Below, one piece after another: positions 22,336 to 35,286 of a stretch of DNA of 64,000 nucleotides. A program made the position numbers and the translations under genes. Source of the DNA: Tigriopus japonicus (Eukaryota > Arthropoda > Copepoda > Harpacticoida > Harpacticidae); the NCBI GenBank assembly GCA_010645155.1, contig CM021318.1, positions 10,715,331-10,779,330 of the forward strand, given 5' to 3'. How positions within the stretch are numbered: the first letter of the stretch is position 1; each line of letters starts with the position of its first letter. The notes under the pieces were generated by a model. It did not search any database, was not told the DNA's origin, and worked only from the letters and a program-made list of their open reading frames with translations.

Positions 22336-25300
22336 TTATGATTGTTTAGTCGGATGCGCGTTATTTTTTCTCTTGTTCTTAACCGGGGATATTTCAACGT
22401 GTACGAACAGGGTGGCGGGAGTGAGACGAACCCCGGCCATGTTGACCAATTGGACATGCCGAAAGCCTTGTCGCATTAGGTCCAGGGCGATCACATAGGA
22501 GGCCAGATATTCATCAGGGGATGTGGAACTATCCAAGTGGTTCTTCACACGGAATTCGATGAAAGCAAAGTCTGGATGTCGAATGTAAAATTTAGCCACT
22601 TCTGCCCAAACAGGGTTGAACCCATTCTGAAAGTTCAAAGACGTGTAAAGATCCAGTAGTAAGGCAAAGGACAGTGTTCATTAAGTTAACCTTTGGTATC
22701 ACTTTTGTAACATATTCTGCCTCGTCCTCGGGGTAACCACGGACTCGAACTTTTACGTAGGGCTCAATTATATCTCCTTTAATGCGTTGTTCGGATTTTG
22801 GCAAGTGTTGCCCACTGATGATCTTAATCTGTAAAACTTTGGGATCTGGACTCGACTTTCCATCTGCAAGTAGTGAGGACAAGAGATCGCTCTGTTCAAA
22901 TAGTTTGCAGAACCACGCGCATTGTAAACAAAAGTTTTCTACACTTGCAATTATGACACTCCAACAAAGTTGGAACTTGGGATCAGGAACTGGAACAGTT
23001 CATAGTTGCAATAGCCAAAATTACGCCAAATAGCCTACACTAGTATCTAATCTGACAGGCTAAAACGACAGGTTTACCTAGTAATGAAGAGGGTTTTAAG
23101 ATATATCCACATCTGCCATTTTGTCGGAACATTGCGCGGTTGAACATAAGCCTTCGATCCTTGGCCTGATAGTTCAGGGCCACCATTTGGCAACCCACGA
23201 GCCAAAGGGGCAAGGGATCAAAATTAGAGGAAAAAAGCCTCGTTCCCCGTGGATAAATCCGGCTCAAGTTGCGGCGGTTGTAATTGACAAACTTCTCCGG
23301 GGAGGAGGCAGCCACTTGGACGGCTTTGCTCTCTTCGAACGAGCTCATCTCCCAATAGCGTCGTGGCACTTCAAATCCTCTGAACTTGGTGGATTCCATG
23401 TAATTGACCAGGTCGGAAAATCGCTTGGACACGGTGTCCACGGATCCCACCGAATCCGAGTGTTTTCGCTTGGAATAATGCTGGTGAAGGGGATTACTGT
23501 AGAGAATAGAAGGCAGAGTTTGCACATGCTGCTCAGGACACTCAAAGTGCTGTTGGTTCATTGAATTTGGGCTCTGAATCTTTTTGGCCTTGATTAATAT
23601 TTTCCGCTTAAGCTCATTTGGTGACGGGAGATGAGTGCGCGTTCGATCCACTTCTTGCACATAAAGCATGTCTCCCAGAATAGCGGTGAGATGTTCAGCC
23701 ATCTTCTCCTGTTGCTTCTTGGAACAATGGTTTTCAATGGACAGAATGAGAGGGTACTCGGACGAGTAAAAGGCGTACGGCCTGACAGCATCAATCAGAA
23801 CCTCCTTGAAGTCGAGCTTGGATGTCAGCGTCCATCCGTGATAAATAATGGGTTCACTCCGTGGTCCATCCCAGCAATCTGTGAGCAGAGCAGAGCACAT
23901 CCACCAAACAAGAACGAACGAAGGATCGTGGGATTCGACCACGGAAGATGGAACAGCATAAAGGAACGAGCGAAGGGAAAGTGAAGAAGATGGGAAAAGA
24001 AGGAGATCGCCGCGGAGAAGAAGTTGCAATGAGACTTCATGAGTTTTCAAAAGAGTTTCACGGCAAGGGGAGATTAAGTGGGCCGATGAGGTCGAAAGAG
24101 GGGGGGCTTCTTCTACTACTGTACTAGATCGAAGACTGAGGCACTCTTCACTACCATGGGTTGAAAGAGGGATCAAGAACCATGAAAAGGCGGCCATTTC
24201 AAAGTGAATTATGGGGAAGGAGTTACTCATGGAAAAATAAAACACCTCCAAGCTTCGTCATGGGCCACCTTATGAAAAGAACTTTCAAAGCTTTTCAATT
24301 TGCATAGGAAGACCACTCAAGGGCTATCTCGAAATTATTCCTTCTTATAAATAGGATCTCTACTAAGAAAAAGACTTCACAAAATGAACTGGGAGTCTCT
24401 TTTTGAATGTTATCTTGGAATCATTACTTTCCCACAAGAATGCATTTCATCATCACCATCCTATCCTGACTCTTACTCCCTCAAACCTCTAAAAAAAGTT
24501 GCAACACTCATTAGCGTCCTATTGAAAACAAAATTTTATTAACTTCATTCTTGAAGATTTATTTGCATTCCTCACTCAACTTTCTTTCCATTCTACGACC
24601 TGGGAGCTCTGGACACTAAAGCTCACATTGACCCAATGTCCTTGTTCCTACTTGACCCCAATCATTTGATCCCAAGGTGAAAGGAAATGAAGTCTCATTG
24701 GAAATAGAACGGATTCGTTCCTAATTCGACGCATCTACATCCGGCCTTGAGAGCACGGATGTATCCATCGATGCTGCTCTCCGAAGTCACTTGATTGCCT
24801 ACTAAGTAGGTGTTGTGAGATGTGGAAATGAAGTAATGAGAGAGGGAGTGATTCATGTTCTGAAAATCGGAAGGAAATCGAAAAAAACACGTGAAGCCGA
24901 TAAACATTGGATGTTTTCCCGCCCGCCAAGTTTTTACCTGATAAACGTGTTCAATCTTGGAATGGTCAATAAGGTCATTGGAATCTGAGAAAATGAAAAA
25001 CCGAGAGAACCCCTCGGGACTGAGAAGAAGGCGATTTCTCCGAGAGCCACAGGGTTCAAACTCATTGATGATTTGACGGCATTCTTCATCATCAGCTACA
25101 CAATGTTGTTCAATCTCCAGAAATTTTTTCAACTCTGACAAAGTCATCGCTAGTCCATCGTAGCAATAGCTGTAGTTTTGAAATATCTCGATGAGTTCGT
25201 CTCGCTCCAGTAGGTTGTGATAGAACTCGAGGAACTCTTGCTCATCAATCACTTGTTCGCCATCGATCTCCGTTCGATTCGTATTGACCTCATCGAAAAT

Positions 25301-26128
25301 GGCACAGATCTCCTTCTCCGTGAGGTTGATGTTGAGTTGTTGAAGAAGGCCAGAGAATTCGTTCAGAGTGAGATTCCCATTGTGATTCTCATCCGCGGTG
25401 TGGAACTGATTACGGAGATAGAGCTCGTAATCTTTCTGGATCTCGATGCTCTTTGTAGCGTTGATGATCCGACTCAGGTTCGTTACCCAACTGTTGCAAA
25501 CCTTTTGGTCTTCAGCCACGAGATCCAATGAAGGAGTGCGGTAATGGGAATCAAAAATGAGCGAGAAACAGTTCTCGGCCTTCAAGCAAGTGGCAAGGGC
25601 CTTAAAAGTGTGAGCCTTCTTCTCGACGACATTGAACGTGTCCGTGGCGAATCCTCGACGAACTTCGACGATATTAGCGATATCAATGGAATGTTTGGAA
25701 TCCGACTCCGGGATTACGATCGGAGGTGTGGTGGGCGTTTCAACCGAAGAAGGAGACGACGGTAGAAGATTAGAGTCCTTGGCGAAAGTGAGCGAGAAAC
25801 GCCTCGGTTCTGACACATATTCAACGGAGAGGGTGTCCAAATTCAAAAAGAACCGTCGTCGGTAGCATGTGATGCCTTGAAAAGTCTTCTTTCTGATCTT
25901 CCAAAGATAACAACCCCTCACGAGAATTTCGAGATCATCATCTGAACACGCACTTCTTACACTCTCTTTCCACGCTGAAAAGGATTTGGGCTTTGTTCTC
26001 ACTGATTTGAACCGCAAAAGGCGGGGAGAAGGCACATGGAAGGGCGGAGAGCCACTCCCAAACCCAATTTCAGGCGTTGAAGGAGCTGAATAATCACTGA
26101 ATTCACCTTTTTCATCCACTGGTTCCAT
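22336..26128 (-). CDS. Phosphoinositide phospholipase C, delta type
   Basis: Five exons: 26128-24938, 24859-24721, 23878-23078, 22863-22691 and 22626-22336. They encode about 864 residues in the order PH (about 63-225), EF-hands (one canonical loop DENHNGNLTLNE), X box, linker, Y box, C2. The enzyme hydrolyses PIP2 to IP3 and diacylglycerol at the plasma membrane. Catalytic residues match rat PLC-delta1: His412 and Asn413 in STSHNTYL, Glu442 and Asp444 in VELD, His457 in IIYHG, and Glu492 in SIENHC. The Y box keeps SRIYPRG and MFRQNGRCGY. There is no RA, SH2/SH3 or PLC-beta tail, hence delta type. The start is the first in-frame ATG after a likely 5'-UTR acceptor (TTTTGTTCAG). The second intron seems to use a GA donor directly after TTAG. 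The first intron is only 78 bp and has no stop in frame. Confidence 0.92.
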
Positions 26129-29100
26129 GCCAGATAAGCCACCGTCAACAAGGATGCTCCTCCACTCACTCCTGAACAAAATCGACGACTTAGCTTAAAA
26201 GACGTTCTCGAGAGGTCATGGCATTAGCTAATTTCTCAAACGGTCGAAGAGCTTAACACACTTTTTTGGACTCTTGGATCACTTCTGTTCAAGAACGACA
26301 CTTCACACACAAAGATAGGAACACGAATTCAAACTTCGATCCAGACGGATTCGTTGACTCAAGAAGGAGGGTTCGATAGCGTGTTGTTTCTATGTACGAG
26401 TATCAGTCACTCGCACTTCGTACGTAAGGTGTATGAACATCCAAAATAGAGCGTCGGGTTGGCCTTTTGCCTTTTGTCCGCGGCAGAGGAAGTAGGAAGA
26501 TGTCTTCGTCTTATGTACTAGTTCTCGCTTCATTACGGGCCCTGGCCTTTAGGCATGGCCCAAAGAAGAGCGAAGTAGATGCCTTGACCTCAGGAATCCG
26601 TGAAGAAAGCAGGATAAGTTGCCCTACTCACGATTGCTTGGCTTTGCAAATCACTAAATCTATTGGTAAAGAAATAAACTCGTCAAGTTCTCAATTAGGA
26701 GCTGTCGGACAACGAGCACAACGCGGAAGACCGAACTCCGTCAGCTCGAAAAGTTGCATGAGAGAGTTAGGTTTATCATGTTGCTTGCGGTCTTTCCATC
26801 CTTCATTCTAAATGCTTTGGATTTGAGGATGACGCGGGGATCAAACGCAACATTCACATTTCGCAACACTCCCCCCCCATGTTTCCCTGTTTTCGTACTT
26901 TACGGACAAACAAGTAATGTCACGTGCATTGGCCGGACCAACTTAGGAAATATGGAGGATTTATCACAACACGGGTGCTCCTTAATGTCCCATTCTAGCG
27001 AGCAATTTGTCGCGAATTTATCATTGTCAGTATTGACAAAGGCCAAAACATTTCATGACCGCACCTCGGGCTCAACTCAGATAATAGCGTGGAACATCGA
27101 GTAATGTTAATGTACACGTAGTACAACACAAAGTTTGTTCGGACCCAAGCTGGGCAATTGCAGAGTAATAAAATTTCGAGAATGTCCTCGTCCCAGCGTA
27201 TGTGGGTACTCGTGTGGATGTGTGGGTGTGTATACATATTTTTTGCCTTCTTTTCCTCACCTCAGCCGCGAGTTGTTCCTACTGTTGAATGAGACTGAAC
27301 TTTGTTCCCCCGACGCGCTTTCATCTTGGCCTTCAAGTGCCGTGGCCTTCATGATCTGGCAAGGGACCTCTACACTTCTGGACGAAATCCCTTTTGTGCT
27401 CTAGCACAGTAAAGTGATAACTTTATCCTTAATTGAAAAATTTTGTCATTAGAAGAAGTTACTCTAAAATAAGCTAATTAATTTCCAACAAATTTTCGTT
27501 TTGTAGACACCATTGTAAAAAAAATGTAGTACAAGCATTTTTTAACAAGGATTTAAAATTTTAAAAATTTTGACGTTTTAAGAATGATCTTGCTTTTTAC
27601 AATGAAAAGAGAGGAACGAACTCAATCTCAAAAAAAAAAATGTTTATCATTTGTTGGGTGGAATGCAATTCACAACAACATCTTTTTCACTCTTTACGGT
27701 TAATGTACTTGGGAAACTGTTTGTTTGTTTGTTGAGGAGTCAGAACGCAGCTTCGCAGCTGCGATCTGACAGAGGCTGTCCGCCTTATGGGGATATTGCC
27801 GCTCCACTTGGACAAGCTAACAAGCAAGCATTAATTTTTACCTCACCCTCGGGAATGACCCCAGGTTCGCCCATTTAAGCCGTCAAGGGCCGTGACTTCT
27901 GCATGTAACTTAATACCACAGGTCACTAGGACTCGGCAAGCCCGGGATCGAACCGGGGCTTGCCTAGTATTTGGCATTGAAAGACAGTTCAATGCTAAAT
28001 TTTGACTCCGAAGAGTTGAGTTTGGAAAGTTGTGTGTTGCATTTGAAAGACGGTTCAAATGCAAAATTTTGACTCCGAAGAGTTGAGTTTTGAGGGTGGC
28101 AGTCAGCCGGGATCGAACCCCAGCCATCTGCACGACAAACCGACGCAGTACGCACTACGCCATGCCTCACCCCTCAGTACTCGGGAAACTGTACCCACAA
28201 CATTAATGTCACAGGCCTCAGTTTTACTTGCATCAATTTAAAGCCTTTTTATCCGTTGGTGCTGTCAATGTTTCTTTTCAAGATTTTTAAGAAAAATGCA
28301 CGAATTTCGATTTGATATTGAGAAATTGCTCCAGGAATGATAGTTGTCCATGACGAGGCCTAAAACTAAATATCCACGGCCACGGTTTCTTTGAGATTAT
28401 ACAAAGGCCAAATGAACAAATTCTACTGCTAACAAAATATGTGACAGAAGTGGATCCACTTAAATTTTTGTTTCAGATATGTCTAATTACATCAAAATGA
28501 TTAGATTGAGGGAAGAAAATCATTTATCAGTGGTCCAATTTAATGTAGAGAAAGTGTTGCTGTGCCAAGTTGTCATACGATTGAAGAAACAAAGTAAAAA
28601 TGAACTTGTTTTCTTAATTTCCATTTTTTTAAGACGTGCAGGTGTCTTAAATATTTCATTTATTCCGAGCAACGAGTATTCAGAAAACGATGTAGTCATT
28701 GAAACGACCACACCAGTATGTTTTTATGGATTGTAATTCCTCATCTTATTTGTGTGGTATCAAATCAAGCATTTTTCATTGTTATTTTTGGCCCTATAAC
28801 ATTTTTTTCTGATCGTGATACACTCAGCACCTTCTCAAAAGTACTTGAACTCAGCTTGTCAGCTGTTTGTAAACGGAGAGAAAGTCATCGCTCCAAATTC
28901 TTAAGCGTTTGAGCTCATTATGGAATTGAGAGAGCTTAGCTTTTTCATTCATTGAAACAGCCATTTCGGTTGATTCATAGCCATAATTGATGTCCATTGG
29001 GAATTTAGTTGCTCTGTTGAACTAAAACTTGCGCATTTGATTGTTAAAATTCTTCTGATTATTGTCTTGTACTTACGGTTTCAGAGGGAATAACTTGTCA

Positions 29101-30118
29101 GTTGTCACCCTTCAACGAAGACGTACTTTTCCGTTTTGGGTCACATTGCCGACCTTAGTTACAATTAGCCTTAGTAATCCGGCCAAAAACCGACATTTCC
29201 TTGATTATGGCATGAACTTTAAATGTCCTAGTTAGAACTAAAGAAGCTTCTTTAGTTAAAACTATGGGTGTCAATGTCCTACACAATACACATAAACAGG
29301 AAGGCAAAGCAAAGCAGATTTTTAATCGTCTTCTTAGCCCTAATCAAAGAGGTTGCCCTAATCAATGAAGAAAAGTGTTTTTGTTAAGAGAAAATCAATC
29401 TTGCCTTTGAGGTGCTTATGCTTCTGGTAGTCCAAAATTTCGAAAAAAGCTAGCAAAGCACGAATAAACAAACCATAAAAGATACAAGAACATTAGCTTA
29501 TGTCTACTTCCCAAGCTTAACAGTACGTGTTGCCTATTTTTTCGTGGTGCACTTGCAAGATTACGTTCAAATGAGACGCCATAGTTTAAGAAACAAAACA
29601 AAAAATGAGCCCGCCACTTCAAACGGATAAACGAGTTTAGTCTGGCCTCGTTACGACACTCGAAAGCCAGGGAGTCGTACTTTGAGAAGGTGTTCTTCGG
29701 AAATGTAGACAGCCCGGAAAGTCTGCGGCTGTAGAAAGGCCAACAAGATGTCCTGGGAAATGTCGGTCGTACCCTTGCACGAAATCCAGAATTCGCTTCC
29801 TCAAAGTCAAGGAGCTCGTTTGCTTCGCCAAAATTATCTTCGACTTTGCACGCTGAAAACTGACGACTGAACGAGGTCTTCCGAGGGCAAACTTTGAGCA
29901 ATTGCGGGTAGATACGACAAAAACACGTATCTTTTTCCTGAATAAGCCATTGTCTGCTCAACAATATTGGATAAGTCGTCAATATATATTGAAAATAAAA
30001 TGAACAAGGTCTTATGAATGACAACATGACAGCTCAGAGCATAATATGATGGATGATGGTTCTTGAGTTTTTGTCAATAAAGTCCAAACAAAGGATATTC
30101 ATGTTGTCTCATCCTTAG
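26129..30118. other. Spacer and DIP1 intron, no coding exon
   Basis: Between the PLC-delta start and the first DIP1 Ig exon I find only repeats (the SINE-like element at 27905-28172) and short unsupported frames. The longest, 203 codons at 29416-30027 on the minus strand, has no domain or splice context. The PLC-delta promoter and a 5'-UTR exon should lie at the left end. Confidence 0.55.
27905..28172 (-). repeat. tRNA-derived repeat with tandem hairpin unit
   Basis: On the minus strand it opens near 28172 with a tRNA-like head: A-box-like TGGCGTAGTGCG and B-box GGTTCGATCCC near 28115. The body is a tandem duplicated unit with hairpins at 28039-28062 and 27974-27995, each accompanied by an ACTC-TTCG-GAGT mini-hairpin. 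It ends with a second T-arm-like block (27935-27965, stem GCAAGCCC/GGGCTTGC around TTCGATC). Two B boxes suggest a composite or dimeric SINE. Neither tRNA part is a complete functional tRNA. Confidence 0.65.
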
Positions 30119-33100
30119 GTTCAATGCTGCCATATTTTCCGGAAAAAGTAAACAACGTTACTGTGACCATCGGACAAAATGCTGAGCTCAGGTGCGCTGT
30201 CGATAATCTGAACAATTACAAGGTAAGATTCACGAACAAGTTTTTTGTCTCACCTCTCCGCAAAGAGCTAATGTTGAGGTTGCGATATGAGTTTCATGAC
30301 ATTCCGTGCATATCTTTTAATTTTATTTTAGGTTGCTTGGGTTAGTGTGGATTCCCAAACTATTTTATCTATTCATAATAACGTTATAACTCGCAACCCT
30401 CGAATTTCCTTATCACGACCTTCATCCAACCAATGGCATCTGCATATTCAACGTGCCAAGCAATCTGATCGCGGGTGGTACATGTGTCAAATTAACACCG
30501 ATCCAATGGTTCATCGTTCGGGCTATTTGGAAGTAGTGGGTAAGCTGTCCACCAATGGGATCTTCGACATAGAATTAGTTCCTCAGTCGTTTTTCTATTT
30601 AGTTCCACCTCGAATTCTAAATAAGGACGATGAGGGAGATCTTGTTGTACGCGAAGGTGATAATCTAACCATCTCCTGTGACGCAGTTGGTCATCCTCGG
30701 CCTCACATTGTTTGGAGAAGAGAAGATAGCGAGGATATCATGGTTGAAGGAAGGAAAGGTATATGAAAAAAAAAGATTGTCAAACCTCTACCTCCCCTCA
30801 ATTGTCATTTTTTATGATAGCTGCGATTGTCGAGAATCGGACATTGCGGATTCCCAAGATCAGTCGCTTGCACATGGCGGATTATTTGTGCGTGGCCTCA
30901 AATGGAATTGCTCCGTCGACGTCAAAAAAATATCGAATCAAAGTTCAATGTGAGTGACTTGAGTAGAACTCATTGAGTAAAAGCTAGGACAAGAAGAGAA
31001 ACGGCAAGAACTTCCATCTTGCTTGAAGGGTATGGGAACAAGCTATGCTCAAACACCCACGTATTGTGCCAGGTCCCTTGGGAGGGCGTCTACACCTGGA
31101 ATCGCGTTGAAAATGTGGCAGAAGCGTCTCGGTACTTCAATCTCTCGGGATGATACGTAATAAATCTAAACTTGATCTTCTCCAGATTAGGCTTCAGGAT
31201 TTCTTCTTCAAAAAAAGGAGACCACTCACCCACACCCAAAAGGACTACGCGCACCCAACATGGTTCTTCCAGTCTGTTCTGTGGTTCTTTGCATTTTGAC
31301 TCATTCAATCCTTCTTCGTCGCCTTTCGGAGTGCACATTTGTGAGATGGCTTGGCAAGGAACATCAAGTACCTTTACCCTCGACAAAAATTTAAGAATCC
31401 GAAACACCACTATAAAAATGAAGCTCTCGCATCATGCACAAATTATTTCTTTCTCTCAAAGGTGTGATTCAAAGGAAAAACACTAGCAGTAAAGGACCCT
31501 CAAGTTTACTATTTGTAGTTAAGAGCGAATCTTATTGATATTTTTATGGTGTTTTCTTCGCCAGTGCAAATAGTCATTACGTTTTTCCACTCATTGATTT
31601 TAAGAGGCTCAAGTTCCACAACGGGTTGGTGTTCCTTTGGAACATTGTGCTCGAACGTTTTGAAGGCGAAGGGTGCGCTCTGCTATTCAATTCGCAATTC
31701 ACCGCACTAGCAACCAAAAGATAATTTTATACCTTCGCTAGATAAATTCGAAGGCTGTGAATGCTTTACACTCAGAGTGCAATAAAATCAATCTCCGTCT
31801 GGGTGGGGGTGAATTCTTTTGAATAAAATTAGAAACGGGCCTCGTTTGCCATGAAAAAAGCGCAACTGCTTGTCATTTCGAGTTTGGGGTATATTTTTAA
31901 TCAAGGAAATGCCAACTTAATGTACTCTTTTGGCATTCCGTATTTTTACAGTTATTTTTGTTCATTTCAATTTCAGTTCCACCAATGTTTTGGATTCCCA
32001 GTCAACTAGAAGGCGCTTACGTCGGACAAGATATCACTCTGGAATGTCATTCGGAGGCATTTCCTAAATCCATCAATTATTGGATCAAAGAAGACGGTGC
32101 CATGCTTATATCAGGTATGCCTTTAGATTCAATTTGAAAAAAAAATGAACCGAGATCATAAGTGTTGAAGTAATATGGTAATAAGACCAAAGAACTTGGA
32201 ACGGAAGGAACTCATATTTGTTGTATTTGGAACACCTCGCATATCTTCAATGCCACTTTCAAATAAATCCTAACTTTAAACCTCAGCATTTCAATGGAAA
32301 TGTGGAGAAATATTAACCTGTAACATTCCTAACAGGTGTACCAAAGACAAAAAAGTGGAGCGTATAGGACCTTTTCTAAATTTCTCATGTTATAGGGTTT
32401 GAAAGTTATTCGAAATTGACCGCTTGATCGTCCCTTGCAGGGAATAAATACGAGTCTCTCATCGTGGATAGTGGATATAAGGTGTACATGAAGCTCCGCA
32501 TTCGGAACGTGTCCAAGACCGACTTCATGGAATACAAGTGTGTGGCTAAGAACTCATTGGGAGGATCCGATGGTTCTATAACATTATACGGTGAGTGCCC
32601 CAACGGACGGTAAACTGTAAAGATAGGGCGCTTGAATTAAGCTGATGAATTCTTGGCATTGCTCCATCCAAACGTACGAGGGTGGTGTCTGTCTAGCATA
32701 TGGTTTTAACTAGATTAAACCTCCGTCCAGTCATATGCAGTACGTGTTAGGGCTTATCTTTCAGAGGTGAAACCCCCGACAACCACCACCACTCTGGCCA
32801 CCACCACAACGACGGCAGAAACCACTCAGGGATGGTTGGAAGTCGACACAACCAGTGCAGCAGATCGACGACGCCAAAAGGAAAGACGAAGAGGTAAAGG
32901 GATGATTTGGTTTGGTTGGCTGGTTGGGTTCTATGGGGAAAATGTGCTCGTAAAGACATACGAATAAGTTAACACGGTCGTGAGAAAAAAGTGCCTTTAT
33001 GCTTGAAATGTATTGTAGAAGAATTTTCGTAGTGGGTTGCGATTGATTGCATCGTTTTAGAAACATGTTAGCTTTTGTTCCTCTTGTAGATATTCATTTA

Positions 33101-34933
33101 TTAGTTAGTTGCTCTGTTCTAGAGAGAAAATTGGCCAAGAGGAGAAAAGAAGCTTCCCGAAGGCAAAAAGAACTCGTCACCTTTGATGAAACTCCTAGTC
33201 CCCCAATTGACGATGAAAATGGTGAGCTGTAAGGGTAACATTTTCCATTGATGGACCGAAAATCCCTGTAGAGATAGCAGACACGCTAAGCATAACACTT
33301 TTTCTTTGAGTATCTAGTGTAATATAATTAGCAAACATTTTATTCACTCCTTGACCTATTAATTTACAAGGTTTTTCATAAAATAACAGGGTTAAAAATG
33401 CTTTTGGGTCATTGCTTTGCAGGAAACGAACTATGAGACTTTAAAAAAAATCACTGTTTCACAACAAACAAAACAATTGGATAAAAATTTTGATTGCATG
33501 AAATTTACTTTCCTTTTCATAAGAGTAATTGGCTCATTGACGACCAAGTGTTTCATCTCCAATCAGAAAATAATTGGCTCTTACTTAAAAGAGCTAAAAA
33601 GGGGTTTTGTTGTTAGGCTGTGTCGGCAAGCGGGTGCACTAAAAAGCAGGCAAATGAGTTTTTGACTTGGTAACAGAAACATATTTTGACTAGTTTTTAT
33701 TTTTTTCCTAGTTACCATCACTAAAAGTTGTTTAACGGCATATTAATATTCTCGAGATTTGCTCCCATTGCTCAACCATCTCTTAAAGCGGGTAGCAAAT
33801 GATTATTTAAATGTGGTCTTGGTAACCACGTTGGGAGTTTTCTGGATATTTTTTCTCAATTTTTTCGTCCATGGGAACAACTAGAGTCTCAAAATGACAT
33901 ATATGAATCATGTAGCAAATAGTAAACAATAACAAACCTTGTGCAAAACTTCAATGAATAGGCTTTTAAAAAATTGAGCAAGAAATTGTGGCACCGGACC
34001 AGCGAGGCACAAATTAGTCTTCGGGATTCTTTGGACAATACCACAGGAAAAGAGACTCTTCGAAGTTTAATGGTCGAAATGGTCACCCACTTTCTGACTT
34101 AACAAGCTCAAGATTGTCAACCAATGACTAACATTTCTTTAAATCTTTGCCTTGTTTAATTTTTGGCTTGCGTCCCCCGCCTCTCATTCTTTTCTTGCAC
34201 ATTCGGCAAATTTGACTAAAATGAAGGACCTAGAGTCCGTAAATACCATGCAGTGTTTTATGTACATCTTTGATAATCTAACTGGCCTTGTGCAATTACG
34301 TTGTTGGACTCCAGAAAGTGTAGTCAAAGCCAAGTTTGTCAAAAATGCTAAAAAAAATTAGTAGTTAAAACTGAAATTTAAAAAAAGCTTTTTTTTAATT
34401 GGGGAGCCAAGAAACACTTTTTCTTCGTTATGATTGTTAAAAAACTCTAGAAGATATCCATCTCACAAAATGAAAACCTTTGGCCGAACAAACACAATCA
34501 CAGACAAGCTTAAAACAAGTCTAAATTTTTTTTGCAACCAATCGAACTGTGTGAAGTGCATGCATGCTGAAAAAACAAAAACGCTTATTTATGTTGGCTG
34601 AACATAAATGCTTGCCCTACAAATATAATTACTATTTTAGATTCACGGCTCAAAAGAAAGTCAAACACCTAAAAGCGAGATAAACTGGCCAAATATATGA
34701 TACAAGATGTTCCAGGCAGGGATATTAGTTATAACTTGGTCTAATTGTTCTTTTCAGAGGGATTCTTCGAAAAATTTGGACTGGGTGAAGAGAGCAGTAG
34801 CCGAGCATCGTCAATATTTCAAAGAGGTCCTGAATCATTCATATTGAATTACGCTTACATCTCATGTACTTATAGTTTCTGTATGATTGCACTGACTCAA
34901 CTCAGTAGAACTAAACCTGAATTATTTGTTTAG
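30119..34933 (+). CDS. DIP-type Ig cell-surface receptor, gene 1
   Basis: Nine exons: 30119-30222, 30332-30539, 30603-30758, 30821-30949, 31977-32114, 32441-32590, 32765-32893, 33123-33221 and 34758-34933, all with GT-AG borders and consistent phases. With the signal exon at 16167 the product is about 447 residues. It has three Ig domains. Ig1 carries the family hallmarks QTILSIH, ITRNPRISL and DRGWYMCQINTDPM, Ig2 has VWRRED and YLCVASNG, and Ig3 has LEGAYVGQDITLEC and YKCVAKNSLGG. A Thr-rich then basic linker follows, and then a moderately hydrophobic C terminus that could be a GPI signal. These motifs match Drosophila Dpr-interacting proteins, which pair with Dpr proteins in synaptic partner choice. 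Lachesin and neurotrimin are more distant relatives. AATAAA follows at 35026. Confidence 0.9.
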
Positions 34934-35025
34934 TTGCACTTGCTACAATCGGAACTATGCGTCATTCATTCTGTTGTCAGTTCAAGAATGACGAAATTCA
35001 ATGTATTGGTAAACTTGTGTGAAAT

Positions 35026-35031
35026 AATAAA
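35026..35031 (+). terminator. Poly(A) signal of DIP gene 1
   Basis: AATAAA 93 bp after the DIP gene 1 stop codon, in an AT-rich context. It is the likely polyadenylation signal for this transcript. Confidence 0.6.
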
Positions 35032-35286
35032 GATCTCATTTTTATCCTTCAATTTCTGAACAACGGTCTTAACGTTCAAGTCTTCAATATTTTTTATTCT
35101 CTAAACGATGACTCAATTCTTACAAAAGATTCCACTGCCACCAAGGTGATATTTTCACATCTCTCTGACTTGCTCTTATCAACATTGAACCCCTCTTCAT
35201 CACTTTTACATTCAGATTTGTCATGGAAGTGACACAAACCCAAAACAGTGAGTGAATGTCCAGTCGAGACCTTGAACGTCTTTGAA

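Noticed and set aside
23078..24251. PLC Y-box frame starting at 24251 as a separate gene
   Set aside because: The frame opens with TTG in intron sequence; the X/Y catalytic core continues from the upstream exon through the CTCACAG acceptor at 23878.
26126..26179. PLC start at 26179
   Set aside because: That codon is TTG, following TTTTGTTCAG-like acceptor sequence. The first ATG in frame is at 26128, so the upstream codons are read as 5' UTR.
29416..30027. 203-codon open frame on the minus strand
   Set aside because: Low-complexity residue mix with no recognisable motif. It lies just upstream of the DIP1 exons on the other strand and has no plausible exon borders.
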